From: an uncultured Saprospiraceae bacterium
GTDB lineage: Bacteria > Bacteroidota > Bacteroidia > Chitinophagales > Saprospiraceae
Reading direction: 5' to 3'
Length of the DNA: 64,000 nt
Assembly: GCA_938045585.1 (NCBI GenBank)
Contig: CALIAU010000011.1
Coordinates: forward strand, 267,069-331,068
Below the pieces are notes generated by a model. The model was not told the origin of the DNA. It made no database searches and saw only the letters and a list, made by a program, of their open reading frames with translations. Shown piece by piece: positions 1-9,474 of this stretch. Both the position numbers and the translations under genes were made by a program. Positions within the stretch are counted from its first letter, which is position 1. Every line of letters begins with the position of its first letter.

Positions 1-1
1 T

Positions 2-517
2 CCTAAACGTGTACTTAAGGAATTGACTGGCTTAGAAAATGTATTTCTGGAGCAAGTAGCTACCTTTGGAAAGGTAGATAGGCATCCTAAGGGACGGGTA
101 ATTACAGTTGCCTATTATTCTTTGGTGAATAGTGCAAATTTGAATCCTAAGGCCTATTCTTTTGCAGAAGATATAGCCTGGCATGAAGTAAGTAAGATTA
201 CTACTTTGGCCTTTGACCATAAGCTGATAATGGATAGATGTTTAGAAACATTAAAATCTAAAGTACGGTCCCAACCTATTGGTTTTGAGCTCTTACCTCA
301 AAAGTTTACTTTATCAGAATTGCAAGATTTGTATGAGGCTGTACTTGGTAAGTCACTTGATAAAAGAAATTTTAGGAAGAAGATTATGTCATTAGGTGTT
401 TTGCTAGATCAAGAGGAATACCAACAGGGTGTGGCACATAGACCAGCCAAACTTTTTCAGTTTGACAGACTGCGCTATGAAGATGCAAAATCTAGAGGAT
501 TTATATTCGAAATTTAA
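2..517 (+). CDS. Nudix domain protein with C-terminal winged helix, NrtR-like (5' partial)
   Basis: The reading frame is open from base 2, so the gene begins before the window; an internal TTG at 23 is not a credible start. The first residues (R-V-L-K-E-L-T-G-L) match the second half of a Nudix box, REUXEEXGU. They are followed by the conserved stretch with TFGKVDRHPKGRVITVAYY. Residues from about KFTLSELQ onward match the C-terminal winged helix found in NrtR-type Nudix regulators and related ADP-ribose pyrophosphatases. Such proteins bind ADP-ribose-type ligands and control NAD or sugar-use genes. Which operon this one controls cannot be seen. The stop codon overlaps the convergent lipoprotein gene by four bases. 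Confidence 0.85.
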   Translation, partial: PKRVLKELTGLENVFLEQVATFGKVDRHPKGRVITVAYYSLVNSANLNPKAYSFAEDIAWHEVSKITTLAFDHKLIMDRCLETLKSKVRSQPIGFELLPQKFTLSELQDLYEAVLGKSLDKRNFRKKIMSLGVLLDQEEYQQGVAHRPAKLFQFDRLRYEDAKSRGFIFEI

Positions 518-1293
518 ATTCTGTGGTGTTGTCCGTTGTAGTTCTGAATGAACAGGGAGGTACTTGAATTAAAATCTAGATTAGCCGCGTTCTCAATGAT
601 TTGATCCCAATCAGATTGATCTTTATACTGCACAATAAAACCTTTCACTTGACTGTCTCGATCCAATATGGTGACAGTGCCGTTTTCTTCAACAGTAAAA
701 TACGAATAGGATCCAGATGATAAATTTGTGTTTAGAACTAATTCTACATCACTTAGTAAGTTATGTGTTAATTCTTCCTGATTATTGGCATCAATGAGGT
801 ATCCCCAGGCAGTGTTATCTGGAATGCGATGCATAACTGCATTCCGATGTTTTATCCCGTCTGAAGAATTGAGTTGAATTTCAATTTGCTCTCTATTTAT
901 TTGAAGACTGCCCTCATTAGATACTAAGTCACCTATGGTTATATGTAGGTCATAAACACCATCCATGAGTTCTAGTGAATAGGCATTTGTCAAGTAAACT
1001 GGGTCAGTGTGCGTGCAATTTTCTGGAATTTCGATCGCCTCAAGTGCTAGCGTCAAGCGTTGTTGATTATTTAGGCTAAAATTGGAAATAATTTTAGCGT
1101 CTGAACAATTATATGTTTCCGTAGAAACTAGTTGTATTTGAGGGACAGCTCCATTTTCAGTGAGTTGCTGCCAAAGGTTCAGTTCAACATCTTCTTGAAG
1201 TTGTATATGTGTCACTGGTGGTGTATCTAGTGAACAGCCAGCAAAAAGCAAACAGCAAGCAACAACAATTGCTATGTAGTGGGTTTTCTTCAT
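514..1293 (-). CDS. Predicted lipoprotein, unknown function
   Basis: The 259-residue product starts with a lipoprotein signal: K-K, a hydrophobic run, then the lipobox L-F-A-G-C with the modified Cys at about residue 20. The rest is rich in beta-forming and acidic segments with no motif I recognise. It lies 60 bases downstream of the secreted C1 peptidase on the same strand, so the two may be cotranscribed. A short perfect palindrome at 1323-1337 lies between them. The start is the ATG at 1293. Function is unknown; a role as inhibitor or partner of the peptidase is only a guess from position. Confidence 0.75.
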   Translation of the reverse strand: MKKTHYIAIVVACCLLFAGCSLDTPPVTHIQLQEDVELNLWQQLTENGAVPQIQLVSTETYNCSDAKIISNFSLNNQQRLTLALEAIEIPENCTHTDPVYLTNAYSLELMDGVYDLHITIGDLVSNEGSLQINREQIEIQLNSSDGIKHRNAVMHRIPDNTAWGYLIDANNQEELTHNLLSDVELVLNTNLSSGSYSYFTVEENGTVTILDRDSQVKGFIVQYKDQSDWDQIIENAANLDFNSSTSLFIQNYNGQHHRI

Positions 1294-1322
1294 AAAATCA
1301 TCCTAATATCCCTAGAAACGCA

Positions 1323-1337
1323 CGAATACAGTATTCG
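1323..1337. promoter_or_regulatory. 15-bp palindrome upstream of the lipoprotein gene
   Basis: CGAATAC-A-GTATTCG is a perfect inverted repeat with a one-base centre. It sits 30 bases upstream of the lipoprotein start and 17 bases past the peptidase stop. No T tract follows, so it looks more like a protein-binding site than a terminator. No regulator can be named. Confidence 0.3.
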
Positions 1338-1353
1338 CTGCTTTAGAAATAGA

Positions 1354-2466
1354 CTATTCTCCTGAGAAACTGTATAATCGCTTGGTCTGATCAGGTAAAC
1401 CATCCTTATTTACCATAATAGCTACTGTTTTCATTAGAAAATATGCTTCAGACATGTATAAATAACCTTGTTTCTCATTCTTGTCACCCCATGAATTCTT
1501 AATCAAATAGTATACTGTTCCATTTTGATCCTCAGATTTGCCTACTAAATGCATTAGATGGTCATCTGTTGTGGACCAACTTTCAAAGGCCTCTTGTCTA
1601 TTTTCTTGATTCACCTGAATCTCTTCTCCGGGCACTTCAAACAAGTCTTCACGGGCTTCATCTACAGGAAGCACTGCGATTCCGTTTTTATGTGAAAATC
1701 CTTTTTCGCTCACATCTCCATCCCAGGCTACAGAATATCCCTTTGAAAGTGCATGATCCACAACGGATTTTAATTCTGATAGCGGTACATTTTTGAATTT
1801 TCCATTTGAATAGTTATCTGGAATTTCGAGAATAAAATCAGTGTAAAAAGGATGATGCGTGAATGAACTCAAACTTACAAAGTCTTCATCTTTTAACTGA
1901 AGCATATCACGTAGAGCCAGAGCATTATATTTTTTGCCGTGAATATTAAATTCTTGAGGAATTGCGCCGAGGTAAACATCAAGAACAGCAGCAACTGCCT
2001 TCTTCCATTTTGGTGTGGGATGCTTAGCAGAAATTACACCATCAAGAAAGCCTTTTAAACCCTTTTCCATTTCTGAATGGTTGTATGATTGTGCTGTAGA
2101 TTCTCTTCCCATGTAGTCTTTCTCAGGCACAATTCCTTCTCTTGCAACAGTCCGTATTAAATCATGAGAGAGACTGCCTTGCGAGAAATTTGCTTTTCCT
2201 TGACGCATAACATAATTGAATGCTTTGTCTTCATATACTTTGCGCACGATGAACATCTCACTTATATCGACATCCAGGCCTTTTCGTTTGAGTTCGGATT
2301 CTATAAACGAGGAGGTAGCGAAGCTCCAACATGTACCAGTTCTTTGTTGGTTTTTAATTTCAGAACAGGCTACGCGATTTACTTCTTTGAATTGATATTG
2401 TGCTTGTATTCCGACCTGTACAAGTAGAAAAGCACTGAGAATGCTTATGAGCGTATGTATTTTCAT
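1354..2466 (-). CDS. Secreted C1-family cysteine peptidase (bleomycin hydrolase/PepC-like)
   Basis: The 370-residue product has an N-terminal signal peptide ending near QAQ (residue 23) and a papain-fold catalytic core of the bleomycin hydrolase type. The active-site stretch Q-R-T-G-T-C-W-S-F-A gives Cys46, with the oxyanion Gln just before it. His306 lies in HLMHLVG and Asn324 in IKNSWG, completing the Cys-His-Asn triad. Classical PepC and bleomycin hydrolase are cytosolic and about 450 residues; this shorter, exported form is common in Bacteroidota. It should cleave peptides in the periplasm or outside the cell. The ATG at 2466 places the signal peptide correctly. Confidence 0.9.
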   Translation of the reverse strand: MKIHTLISILSAFLLVQVGIQAQYQFKEVNRVACSEIKNQQRTGTCWSFATSSFIESELKRKGLDVDISEMFIVRKVYEDKAFNYVMRQGKANFSQGSLSHDLIRTVAREGIVPEKDYMGRESTAQSYNHSEMEKGLKGFLDGVISAKHPTPKWKKAVAAVLDVYLGAIPQEFNIHGKKYNALALRDMLQLKDEDFVSLSSFTHHPFYTDFILEIPDNYSNGKFKNVPLSELKSVVDHALSKGYSVAWDGDVSEKGFSHKNGIAVLPVDEAREDLFEVPGEEIQVNQENRQEAFESWSTTDDHLMHLVGKSEDQNGTVYYLIKNSWGDKNEKQGYLYMSEAYFLMKTVAIMVNKDGLPDQTKRLYSFSGE

Positions 2467-2551
2467 GATGTGGCTTTATGAATAGCTAAAATACGACATT
2501 TTTGTTCTAAAAATATCTGAGGTGAGAGGAAAGTCTTGTTCATTTATGGAG

Positions 2552-2559
2552 TATCTTTG
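2552..2559 (+). promoter_or_regulatory. Possible -7 box of lepA (TATCTTTG)
   Basis: TATCTTTG fits the Bacteroidota -7 consensus TAnnTTTG and ends six bases before the chosen lepA ATG at 2566, which would give a leaderless or nearly leaderless mRNA. No TTG at the usual -33 distance is visible, so support is partial. Confidence 0.35.
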
Positions 2560-2565
2560 CAGCTT

Positions 2566-4362
2566 ATGGAGTTTATAAGGAATTTTAGTGTTATAGCCCA
2601 CATTGACCACGGGAAGAGTACTCTATCAGATAGGCTGTTAGAACATACAAAAACTATCTCTGAACGCGATATGACGAATCAGGCATTAGATGACATGGAT
2701 ATCGAACGCGAGCGAGGTATTACTATAAAAAGTCATGCTATTCAGTTGTACTATAATGCTAAGGATGGTAATAAGTATACATTTAATCTCATAGACACAC
2801 CTGGGCATGTAGATTTCTCTTATGAGGTCTCTCGTTCTATTGCAGCATGTGAGGGTGTCTTATTGTTAGTAGATGCTAGTCAGGGTATTCAGGCCCAAAC
2901 TATTTCAAACCTGTATTTAGCGTTAGAACATGATCTAGAAATCATCCCTGTTCTAAACAAGGTAGATATGGAATCGGCAATGATTGAAGAAGTGTCTGAT
3001 CAAATCATAGATCTTATAGGATGTGAATTGGAGGACATTGTACATGCTTCAGGTAAAACAGGTTTTGGAGTAGAAAATATTCTTGAAGAGATAGTGAAAA
3101 AGATTCCTGCTCCCAAAGGAGATACAGAGGCTCCTTTGCAAGCACTTATCTTTGATTCTGTTTTTAACTCGTTTAGAGGTGTCATAGCATATTTCAGAAT
3201 TTTAAATGGAGTCATAAATAAAGGGGATGCTGTACGATTCGTAAACACGGGAAAGGAGTATCATGCAGATGAAATTGGAGTGCTACAATTAGATCAAATT
3301 CCTAAGAAGAAATTAAGTGCAGGTAATGTAGGTTACATTATAACTGGTATTAAACAATCCAAAGAAATAAAGGTAGGAGATACGATTACGCGTGTAGATA
3401 ATCCTTGTGCAGAGGCAATTGATGGATTTGAAAATGTAAAGCCAATGGTCTTTGCAGGTTTGTATCCAATCGAAAATGAAGACTTTGAAGATTTAAGAGA
3501 AAGTTTAGAGAAGTTGCAATTGAATGATGCTTCATTAGTATACGAACCAGAATCATCCATTGCCTTAGGATTTGGTTTTCGTTGTGGGTTTTTAGGCATG
3601 CTTCATTTAGAAATAATTCAAGAACGACTCAGTAGAGAGTTTGATCAAGAAGTTATAACAACAGTACCGAATGTATCCTACAAGGCAGGAACAAAGAAAG
3701 GAGAAAAGTTGGAGATTAACACTCCAAATGATCTTCCAGATATGACAATCCTTGATTATGTAGAGGAACCCTATATCAAGGCACAGATAATAACGAAGCC
3801 AGAATATATTGGAAGTATCATGACGCTCTGTTTAGACAAACGTGGCACCTTAGGTAAACAAACTTATTTAACTCCTGAACGTATTGAACTTACGTTTGAA
3901 TTACCGCTGGCGGAAATTGTGTTTGATTTTTATGATAAATTAAAATCCATATCTAAAGGATATGCATCCTTTGATTATGTCCCTATAGATTATAGGAAGT
4001 CAGATTTAGTCAAACTAGATATAAAACTAAATGGAGAACCCGTAGATGCTTTGAGTTCACTTGTGCACAGAGGCAAAGCAGATTCGTTTGGTAGAAAAAT
4101 ATGTAAACGTCTAAAAGAGTTATTGCCACGCCAGCAGTTTATGATAGCAATACAGGCAGCCATTGGTGCCAAGATAATTGCGCGAGAAACAATTTCAGCA
4201 CTACGTAAAGATGTAACATCCAAGTGTTACGGTGGTGATATTACGCGTAAGCGAAAGCTTTTAGAAAAGCAAAAGAAGGGTAAGAAGAAGATGCGATCAA
4301 TTGGAACAGTGCAGGTACCTCAAAAGGCATTTTTAGAGGTGCTTAAGCTGAATGAAAATTAA
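2566..4362 (+). CDS. lepA: Elongation factor 4 (LepA), ribosome back-translocase GTPase
   Basis: LepA is a translational GTPase that binds the 70S ribosome and is thought to assist biogenesis or remobilise stalled elongation complexes. The 598-residue product matches the usual length of about 600. The G1 motif AHIDHGKST is near residues 10-18, DTPGHVDF and NKVD follow, and the LepA-specific C-terminal domain ends in K-K-M-R-S-I-G-T-V. The frame stays open upstream to a TTG at 2536, but the ATG at 2566 gives the family N-terminus ([14 protein letters not shown]). A TAnnTTTG box just before it supports this choice. It is monocistronic and convergent with the DUF1573 gene. Confidence 0.97.
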   Translation: MEFIRNFSVIAHIDHGKSTLSDRLLEHTKTISERDMTNQALDDMDIERERGITIKSHAIQLYYNAKDGNKYTFNLIDTPGHVDFSYEVSRSIAACEGVLLLVDASQGIQAQTISNLYLALEHDLEIIPVLNKVDMESAMIEEVSDQIIDLIGCELEDIVHASGKTGFGVENILEEIVKKIPAPKGDTEAPLQALIFDSVFNSFRGVIAYFRILNGVINKGDAVRFVNTGKEYHADEIGVLQLDQIPKKKLSAGNVGYIITGIKQSKEIKVGDTITRVDNPCAEAIDGFENVKPMVFAGLYPIENEDFEDLRESLEKLQLNDASLVYEPESSIALGFGFRCGFLGMLHLEIIQERLSREFDQEVITTVPNVSYKAGTKKGEKLEINTPNDLPDMTILDYVEEPYIKAQIITKPEYIGSIMTLCLDKRGTLGKQTYLTPERIELTFELPLAEIVFDFYDKLKSISKGYASFDYVPIDYRKSDLVKLDIKLNGEPVDALSSLVHRGKADSFGRKICKRLKELLPRQQFMIAIQAAIGAKIIARETISALRKDVTSKCYGGDITRKRKLLEKQKKGKKKMRSIGTVQVPQKAFLEVLKLNEN

Positions 4363-4368
4363 AAGAGA

Positions 4369-4767
4369 TTACAAGTCTAATTGGTAGGTGTATTCGACGA
4401 GCTTAAACACTGGTTCGCCCTCTTCATCTGTATTCATAAAAAAGATTTCTATATCGATTGTTTCAGATTCCGTTTTTGAACTACTGTCAAAGGTGAATTG
4501 AATGAAGCCTTCTTCATTAGGCATTATCTTTCCTCGAGACCAATCTAGGGTAGTACATTCACATGAGCTGACTAGATCTATTTGAACGATCTCAGTTCCT
4601 ATGTTGGTAAAGCTAAATGTTTCTGAGACTTTTTCCCCTTTTTTAACAGAGCCTAAATCAATTGATTCAGAACTGAATTTTATCTCAAATTCCTTTTCTG
4701 TAGAGCTTTGGGCGAGTGTGCTAAAGCTAATGGATATACCAATTAATATTAGGGTTAAATACTTCAC
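4369..4767 (-). CDS. Secreted DUF1573 domain protein
   Basis: The product of about 132 residues has a signal peptide followed by a single DUF1573 (ASPM/SPD2/hydin-like) immunoglobulin fold. Diagnostic features are S-I-D-L-G-S-V-K-K-G-E, the TFSFTNIG strand and the S-S-C-E-C-T-T motif before D-W-S. These domains are small periplasmic or surface beta-sandwiches of unknown partner, very common in Bacteroidota. The frame can be extended to a TTG at 4806, but a GTG at 4767 gives a proper signal peptide starting (M)-K-Y-L-T-L, so I use it. The stop lies seven bases from the convergent lepA stop. Confidence 0.85.
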   Translation of the reverse strand: MKYLTLILIGISISFSTLAQSSTEKEFEIKFSSESIDLGSVKKGEKVSETFSFTNIGTEIVQIDLVSSCECTTLDWSRGKIMPNEEGFIQFTFDSSSKTESETIDIEIFFMNTDEEGEPVFKLVEYTYQLDL

Positions 4768-4863
4768 AATTATTATAATCACAAAATTGCAAAATTTGTT
4801 TCCCAATTATTGCTAATAAAAAGTTAAAGAAGGATCTAAATTGAATGAAAGGAATTAAAAGAA

Positions 4864-4898
4864 GGGCTATATCTCTTGGTATAGATATAGCCCTTTTT
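4864..4898 (-). terminator. Hairpin terminator after the SprB-repeat protein gene
   Basis: GGGCTATATCT (4864-4874) pairs perfectly with AGATATAGCCC (4883-4893) around an 8-base loop. T-rich sequence is present on both sides, so it could act in both directions. It sits directly past the stop of the minus-strand 1066-residue gene. Confidence 0.8.
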
Positions 4899-4900
4899 CA

Positions 4901-7900
4901 TTAGATTTTAAGGAATCTCTTAATAATAATTGCTTCCTTAGTTTGTATTCTTATTAAATACAGACCGGCTTGCCATTGCACAACTTGTATTTGTTGTGAA
5001 TCTAGGAGTTCTTTTGTATCCCTTATTTTTTTACCTGCAGCATTAAATATTTCATACTCTGCCTGGGTGTCAAGAAGTGAGATCAGATTTAAATTATCAT
5101 GTACTGGATTGGGATTCAAATATATTTCTAGCTTGTCATTGTCTAGGTTTCCTGTTGATGAGATAACGTCAATTTCATAACTAATAGAAAACGTTTCGCA
5201 GTCATCTTGAAGAGTTAAGACATAGGTTCCAGCTGTTAGATTTGAAATATCTTCAAAGTCAGATACAAATATACCATCCGCATCTGTCCATTCGACAGTA
5301 ACGTCTCCTACACCTCCTAAGATTTCAATATCAATGGCGCCGTCTGAAATCCCAGAACCTGATTCATCTGTGATCGAGATTAATTCAGCAGACAGATTGG
5401 GAATGTCAATGATAGCGTCTTCGAAACTAAAATTACAGCTTGCGGCATCTTCAATAATCAGGGTATAGTTTCCAGGACCTAAATTTGTAATTTCAATTGT
5501 TTCTCCATCATTTTGAATAGTTCCTTCTGTACCTGTTGGGCTAATCATGTAGCTATAAGGTGCTGTCCCTCCCGTAGGGGTAAAGCTTAATGTGCCATCT
5601 TCAGCACCAGGACAGGACATTTGTGTGATTTCTGCTGTTGCATTAAAGTTTATATCTACCGTTACGGTAAAACTACAAGTAGAACTATAGCCACAATCAT
5701 CTGTGGCTGTGTATTCTACAAAGGTGGTTCCGCTAGGGAAGATCGCCCCACTTTCTAAGCCCGCAGTAAGTTCTAAACTACTTACAACACAATTATCTGA
5801 TGCGGTAGGCAAATCATAGAAAAAGGCATCACAGTTATTAATTGTCACATCGGATTGTGCACAGCTGATTGTTGGTGCTAGGGTGTCGATTACAGTCACT
5901 AAAAATGAATCTACAGTCATATTTCCTGAAGAGTCAATAAGTGTTGCTGACATATGAAATAAGCTTATGTCCGAGCATGTAAACGCCCCACTCACAAAAA
6001 GTACTTGCTCAATACCACAATTATCAGAACTGTTACCAATGAAATCACTTTCGAATACAGGATTCGCTACGCCATCTTCATCTAAATAGATGTTGACATC
6101 ATTAAAATCAGCAATCGGTGGCATGCCATCAAAAAAGTTTATATCTAGTGTATCAAATACCATACAGCCATTGCCATCTGTTAGTATATAACTGTATTCT
6201 CCAACAGCAAGACCAGAAATAGTGTCCGGTATATTGACAATGGTATCAATAATATTTAAGGGCGTATCAACAATTATAAACGTACTATCATTTGTAATTC
6301 CATTAGACCATAAGAGGGTGTAGTCATTAGCGCCTCCTTCAATATCTAACTGTATTTCACCATCTTGGTCTGCGTTACATTGTACATCTTGAACAGTATG
6401 ATCCACCTGGATAGAATCTGGTTGTGTTATGCTTATTGATAAGGTTTCTTCACAGGGGCCATCCGTTACGACAACCGTATAATCGCCCACTGGTACATTT
6501 ACTAAATCTTCAGATATTGCTCCATTATCCCATGCAAATTGTGTGGATGCAGAACCACCCGTCACAACAAGATCGATGGTGCCGGAGCTTTCACCATGGC
6601 AGGGTACGTTTGTAGCTGTAGCAGTGAGACTGAGATTACATCCTCCAGGATTTACCACTACTGTTGCAGTAGTCTGGCAAAGATTATCATCCGTTACAAC
6701 AACGGTATATGTATCCGGAGCTAGATTATTTATAGTAGGTGTTACGGAACCAGTACTCCAAAGATAATTATACAGTGGGGTACCACCCATTCCTTCTACA
6801 GTTGCAGAGCCGTCATTTGCCCCAGCAGCTGATTCGTCAACTACGGTTGTATTTGCTGTTAGTACTGTAGGTTCTGTTATGGTATAGGTTTGTGATGCAG
6901 AACACATATTTTGGTCTGTAACTATGACTGTGTAATCCCCTGGAGCAAGATTAGCGGTGGTTGGTGAGTTGTCACCATTAGACCACATGAATGAATATCC
7001 AGGCGTTCCTCCAGCTCCACTTACATCTATAACCCCATCATCAGCTCCATTACAACTAACGTTATTCTCCGTATTCGTAATTATTTCGACAGCTGTAGGA
7101 CCACCGATGGTCACTTCTAGCATGGTAGTACAGTTTGTAGCGTCTGTTACAGTTGCAAAATAGGTCCCTGCAGGAACATTATTAATACTGTTTCCAGAAG
7201 CTGGTATGGACCAATTATAACTATAGTTAGGTACTCCACCTGAAGGCGTTATAGTAGCTGAGCCATCAGAGGCTCCAAGGCAAGAAACATCACTTGTATT
7301 TATAGTTGTTGTGATTTCTGTAGGTTCTGGAATAAATACGGTTTCTGTACAGGTCATATTCGTATCATCAGTCACCATTACAGTATGGGTTCCACCACTT
7401 AAGTTTACAGCTATTGCAGTTACTTCTCCATTATCCCATAAGTAATTATACGGGCTCTGTCCTCCAGAAACAACTACTTCTGCAGATCCATCTTCTACGC
7501 CAAAACAAGAGACGCCTACATCATTTGCAATACTACAGCTCAGCATGTTACCTGAACCAGTTACAGTAGTTGTTTCTTGTACAAACTTAATTCTATCTCC
7601 ACCAGAGCCACTTCCGTTTGCAAAGTTTGCAACCCCATAAAATGTGACATCCATATTTGTAGCAGGGGAGGTCCAGTCTACATCCCAACTTACCATGGTG
7701 TTACCCATGAACATAACTGCTGGTTGGTGTCCAAAGTATTCTTTTCCACTGGCAGTTTTCAAACTACTGTTAGCGCTATTATTAGTCATATCACCTGCAT
7801 TTGCATTATTTGCATCATTTAGAGCAACTACTTGAAATCCGGTTCTAACTGGATTACCTGAGGTGACTGTATTTGTTACAGTCAGGTTATAAGTAGTGTT

Positions 7901-8101
7901 AGGAGAAACAGTGGCAGGTAAGCCATTAACGGTAATGACCCCATTAATGCTAGAACTCTGTGAACCATGACACTGGCTGCAAACACCATCTCCAGGTGCT
8001 CCTGTGTAACCTGCTGGTCCAGTAGGATGACTCCCCGAAAATGCAAGGAATAAAATTCCAGTTATAAGAAAAGTGAAGATTACGATTTTACGATTACCCA
8101 T
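4901..8101 (-). CDS. Large T9SS-exported SprB/HYR repeat protein with N-terminal CxxCH domain
   Basis: The 1066-residue product opens with a signal peptide. It is followed by a choice-of-anchor V type domain containing C-S-Q-C-H, a heme-c-like motif within residues 41-45. About six SprB-type modules of roughly 75 residues follow, each with DGSA.., a GG-P-Y-Y-W-SNG core and G-Y-T-V-V-V-T-D. Then come two HYR-like domains (SDNCGIEQV, SDNCVVSS), two more SprB-like modules and a C-terminal T9SS type A sorting domain with L-N-P-N-P-V and L-Y-L-I-R-I. It is therefore probably an adhesin-like surface or secreted protein. Ligand and role are unknown. A hairpin terminator follows directly. Confidence 0.88.
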   Translation of the reverse strand: MGNRKIVIFTFLITGILFLAFSGSHPTGPAGYTGAPGDGVCSQCHGSQSSSINGVITVNGLPATVSPNTTYNLTVTNTVTSGNPVRTGFQVVALNDANNANAGDMTNNSANSSLKTASGKEYFGHQPAVMFMGNTMVSWDVDWTSPATNMDVTFYGVANFANGSGSGGDRIKFVQETTTVTGSGNMLSCSIANDVGVSCFGVEDGSAEVVVSGGQSPYNYLWDNGEVTAIAVNLSGGTHTVMVTDDTNMTCTETVFIPEPTEITTTINTSDVSCLGASDGSATITPSGGVPNYSYNWSIPASGNSINNVPAGTYFATVTDATNCTTMLEVTIGGPTAVEIITNTENNVSCNGADDGVIDVSGAGGTPGYSFMWSNGDNSPTTANLAPGDYTVIVTDQNMCSASQTYTITEPTVLTANTTVVDESAAGANDGSATVEGMGGTPLYNYLWSTGSVTPTINNLAPDTYTVVVTDDNLCQTTATVVVNPGGCNLSLTATATNVPCHGESSGTIDLVVTGGSASTQFAWDNGAISEDLVNVPVGDYTVVVTDGPCEETLSISITQPDSIQVDHTVQDVQCNADQDGEIQLDIEGGANDYTLLWSNGITNDSTFIIVDTPLNIIDTIVNIPDTISGLAVGEYSYILTDGNGCMVFDTLDINFFDGMPPIADFNDVNIYLDEDGVANPVFESDFIGNSSDNCGIEQVLFVSGAFTCSDISLFHMSATLIDSSGNMTVDSFLVTVIDTLAPTISCAQSDVTINNCDAFFYDLPTASDNCVVSSLELTAGLESGAIFPSGTTFVEYTATDDCGYSSTCSFTVTVDINFNATAEITQMSCPGAEDGTLSFTPTGGTAPYSYMISPTGTEGTIQNDGETIEITNLGPGNYTLIIEDAASCNFSFEDAIIDIPNLSAELISITDESGSGISDGAIDIEILGGVGDVTVEWTDADGIFVSDFEDISNLTAGTYVLTLQDDCETFSISYEIDVISSTGNLDNDKLEIYLNPNPVHDNLNLISLLDTQAEYEIFNAAGKKIRDTKELLDSQQIQVVQWQAGLYLIRIQTKEAIIIKRFLKI

Positions 8102-8273
8102 AGCGGTACTAATTTGTTAATTAATGTGTTTCCCAAGTGATTGTTGCTGAATAGCAATGGAAGTATGTATATCCGATGATTAATTACAAAGTAATCAATT
8201 CTGATTACATCAAAGTAGGGTTTCTCCTGATTTTTAAAATAGCTGTTTTATACGACAGAAATGAGATGGGTTG

Positions 8274-9224
8274 CTATTTGAATAAAGAATTTACAAAGGC
8301 CATGCGGTTAAAAACTTGTAATTGTTCAATACCTTCTCCGACGCCTACATATTTAATAGGAATTTTGAATTGATCAGAGATTCCAAGAGCAACACCTCCT
8401 TTAGCAGATCCATCCAGTTTAGTAAGAGCAATTGCGGTAACATCTGTAGCTTGTGTGAAATGTCTAGCTTGTTCGATGGCATTTTGGCCTGTAGTTGCAT
8501 CGAGCACAAGTAATACTTCATGCGGCGCACCGGGCATTTTCTTCGAAATAGAATTCTTAATTTTAGTGAGTTCGTCCATCAAGTGTTTTTTCGTGTGGAG
8601 TCGGCCCGCTGTATCAATAATTGCAACATCTATATAATTGCTTTGTGCAAATTGAACAGTTTCGTAAGCAACAGCAGCAGGGTCCGTATGCATACCCTTA
8701 CTAAAGAAGAATGTATTCGCTCTGTTTGCCCAAATCTCTAGTTGGTCCACAGCTGCCGCTCTAAAGGTATCTCCTGCGCCAAGAACGATTAGTTTATTTT
8801 GTTTTTTGTACTGGTGAGAGAGTTTTCCGATAGTTGTTGTTTTACCTACACCATTCACACCGACAACAAGAATTACATGCGGTGTGTTTGTATCAGGGAT
8901 AGAAAAGTCGACTATATCTTCTGTATTATTTTCACCTAGTATATCTACGATAACTTCACGCAAGAGTCTGTTGAGTTCATCCACTGAAAAGAATTTTTCA
9001 GCTTCGACTTTAGCCTCTAGTCTGTCAATTATTTTGACAGTTGTTTCTAAGCCAACATCTGCAGAGATAAGTATTTGTTCGAGTTCATCAAGGAACTCTA
9101 CATCCACCTTTGATTTTCCTGCGACAGCTTTGGCAATTTTTCCAAAGAAACTTTGTTTAGTTTTTTCTAAACCTTTGTCTAGTTCTGCTTCTTTTTCTTT
9201 TGAAAACTTATCGAAAAAACTCAT
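8274..9224 (-). CDS. ftsY: Signal recognition particle receptor FtsY
   Basis: FtsY is the membrane-associated SRP receptor GTPase that delivers ribosome-nascent chains to SecYEG. The 316-residue product has the N-terminal helical NG-type domain. The P-loop GVNGVGKTTT is at 122-131, the insertion-box DTFRAAAVDQL at 152-162, DTAGRLHTK at 204-212, TKLDGSAKGG near the end, and the closing GVGE motif. It is a short form without a long acidic A domain, usual in this phylum. It lies downstream of rpmB-rpmG-DUF4295 in the conserved Bacteroidota order, but a terminator at 9247-9274 separates it from them. Confidence 0.97.
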   Translation of the reverse strand: MSFFDKFSKEKEAELDKGLEKTKQSFFGKIAKAVAGKSKVDVEFLDELEQILISADVGLETTVKIIDRLEAKVEAEKFFSVDELNRLLREVIVDILGENNTEDIVDFSIPDTNTPHVILVVGVNGVGKTTTIGKLSHQYKKQNKLIVLGAGDTFRAAAVDQLEIWANRANTFFFSKGMHTDPAAVAYETVQFAQSNYIDVAIIDTAGRLHTKKHLMDELTKIKNSISKKMPGAPHEVLLVLDATTGQNAIEQARHFTQATDVTAIALTKLDGSAKGGVALGISDQFKIPIKYVGVGEGIEQLQVFNRMAFVNSLFK

Positions 9225-9246
9225 TGATTTGTTTTTTGTAAAAATA

Positions 9247-9274
9247 AAAAAGGCTTCCTGTAGAGAAGCCTTTT
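9247..9274 (-). terminator. Terminator between the DUF4295 gene and ftsY
   Basis: AAAAGGCTTC (9247-9256) and GAAGCCTTTT (9265-9274) form a perfect stem. On the minus strand it is followed by a T-rich run. It ends the ribosomal-protein operon or attenuates readthrough into ftsY. Confidence 0.8.
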
Positions 9275-9294
9275 AGATATAATTTTTGAATAGA

Positions 9295-9471
9295 TTATTT
9301 ATGAGCAGCAAGGAATTCTTTTACCTTGTCCTTGTGGATCATAACCTCTTTGTAGCTGTACTTTCCTGTATCAGGATTTTTAATGCTTTGAACAACTTTA
9401 ACAAAATCTCTACCCGAACCTGCGTTAGCCGCTCTTTGTGCGACTCTGGCGTTTTTACTTACTTTTCCCAT
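9295..9471 (-). CDS. DUF4295 small basic protein, ribosomal-operon associated
   Basis: This 58-residue ORF begins with ATG at 9471 (M-G-K-V-S-K-N-A-R-V-A-Q-R) and ends L-A-A-H-K. It is lysine/arginine rich with the D-T-G-K-Y-S-Y-K-E segment typical of DUF4295. The family occurs only in Bacteroidota and always sits beside rpmG, which suggests a ribosome-linked function that is not established. It starts three bases past the rpmG stop and is followed by a terminator, so it is the last gene of that operon. Confidence 0.9.
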   Translation of the reverse strand: MGKVSKNARVAQRAANAGSGRDFVKVVQSIKNPDTGKYSYKEVMIHKDKVKEFLAAHK

Positions 9472-9474
9472 GGC

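Noticed and set aside
6424..7835. Several plus-strand ORFs opposite the SprB-repeat gene
   Set aside because: They follow the repeat pattern of the antisense gene, lack recognisable domains and have no promoters.
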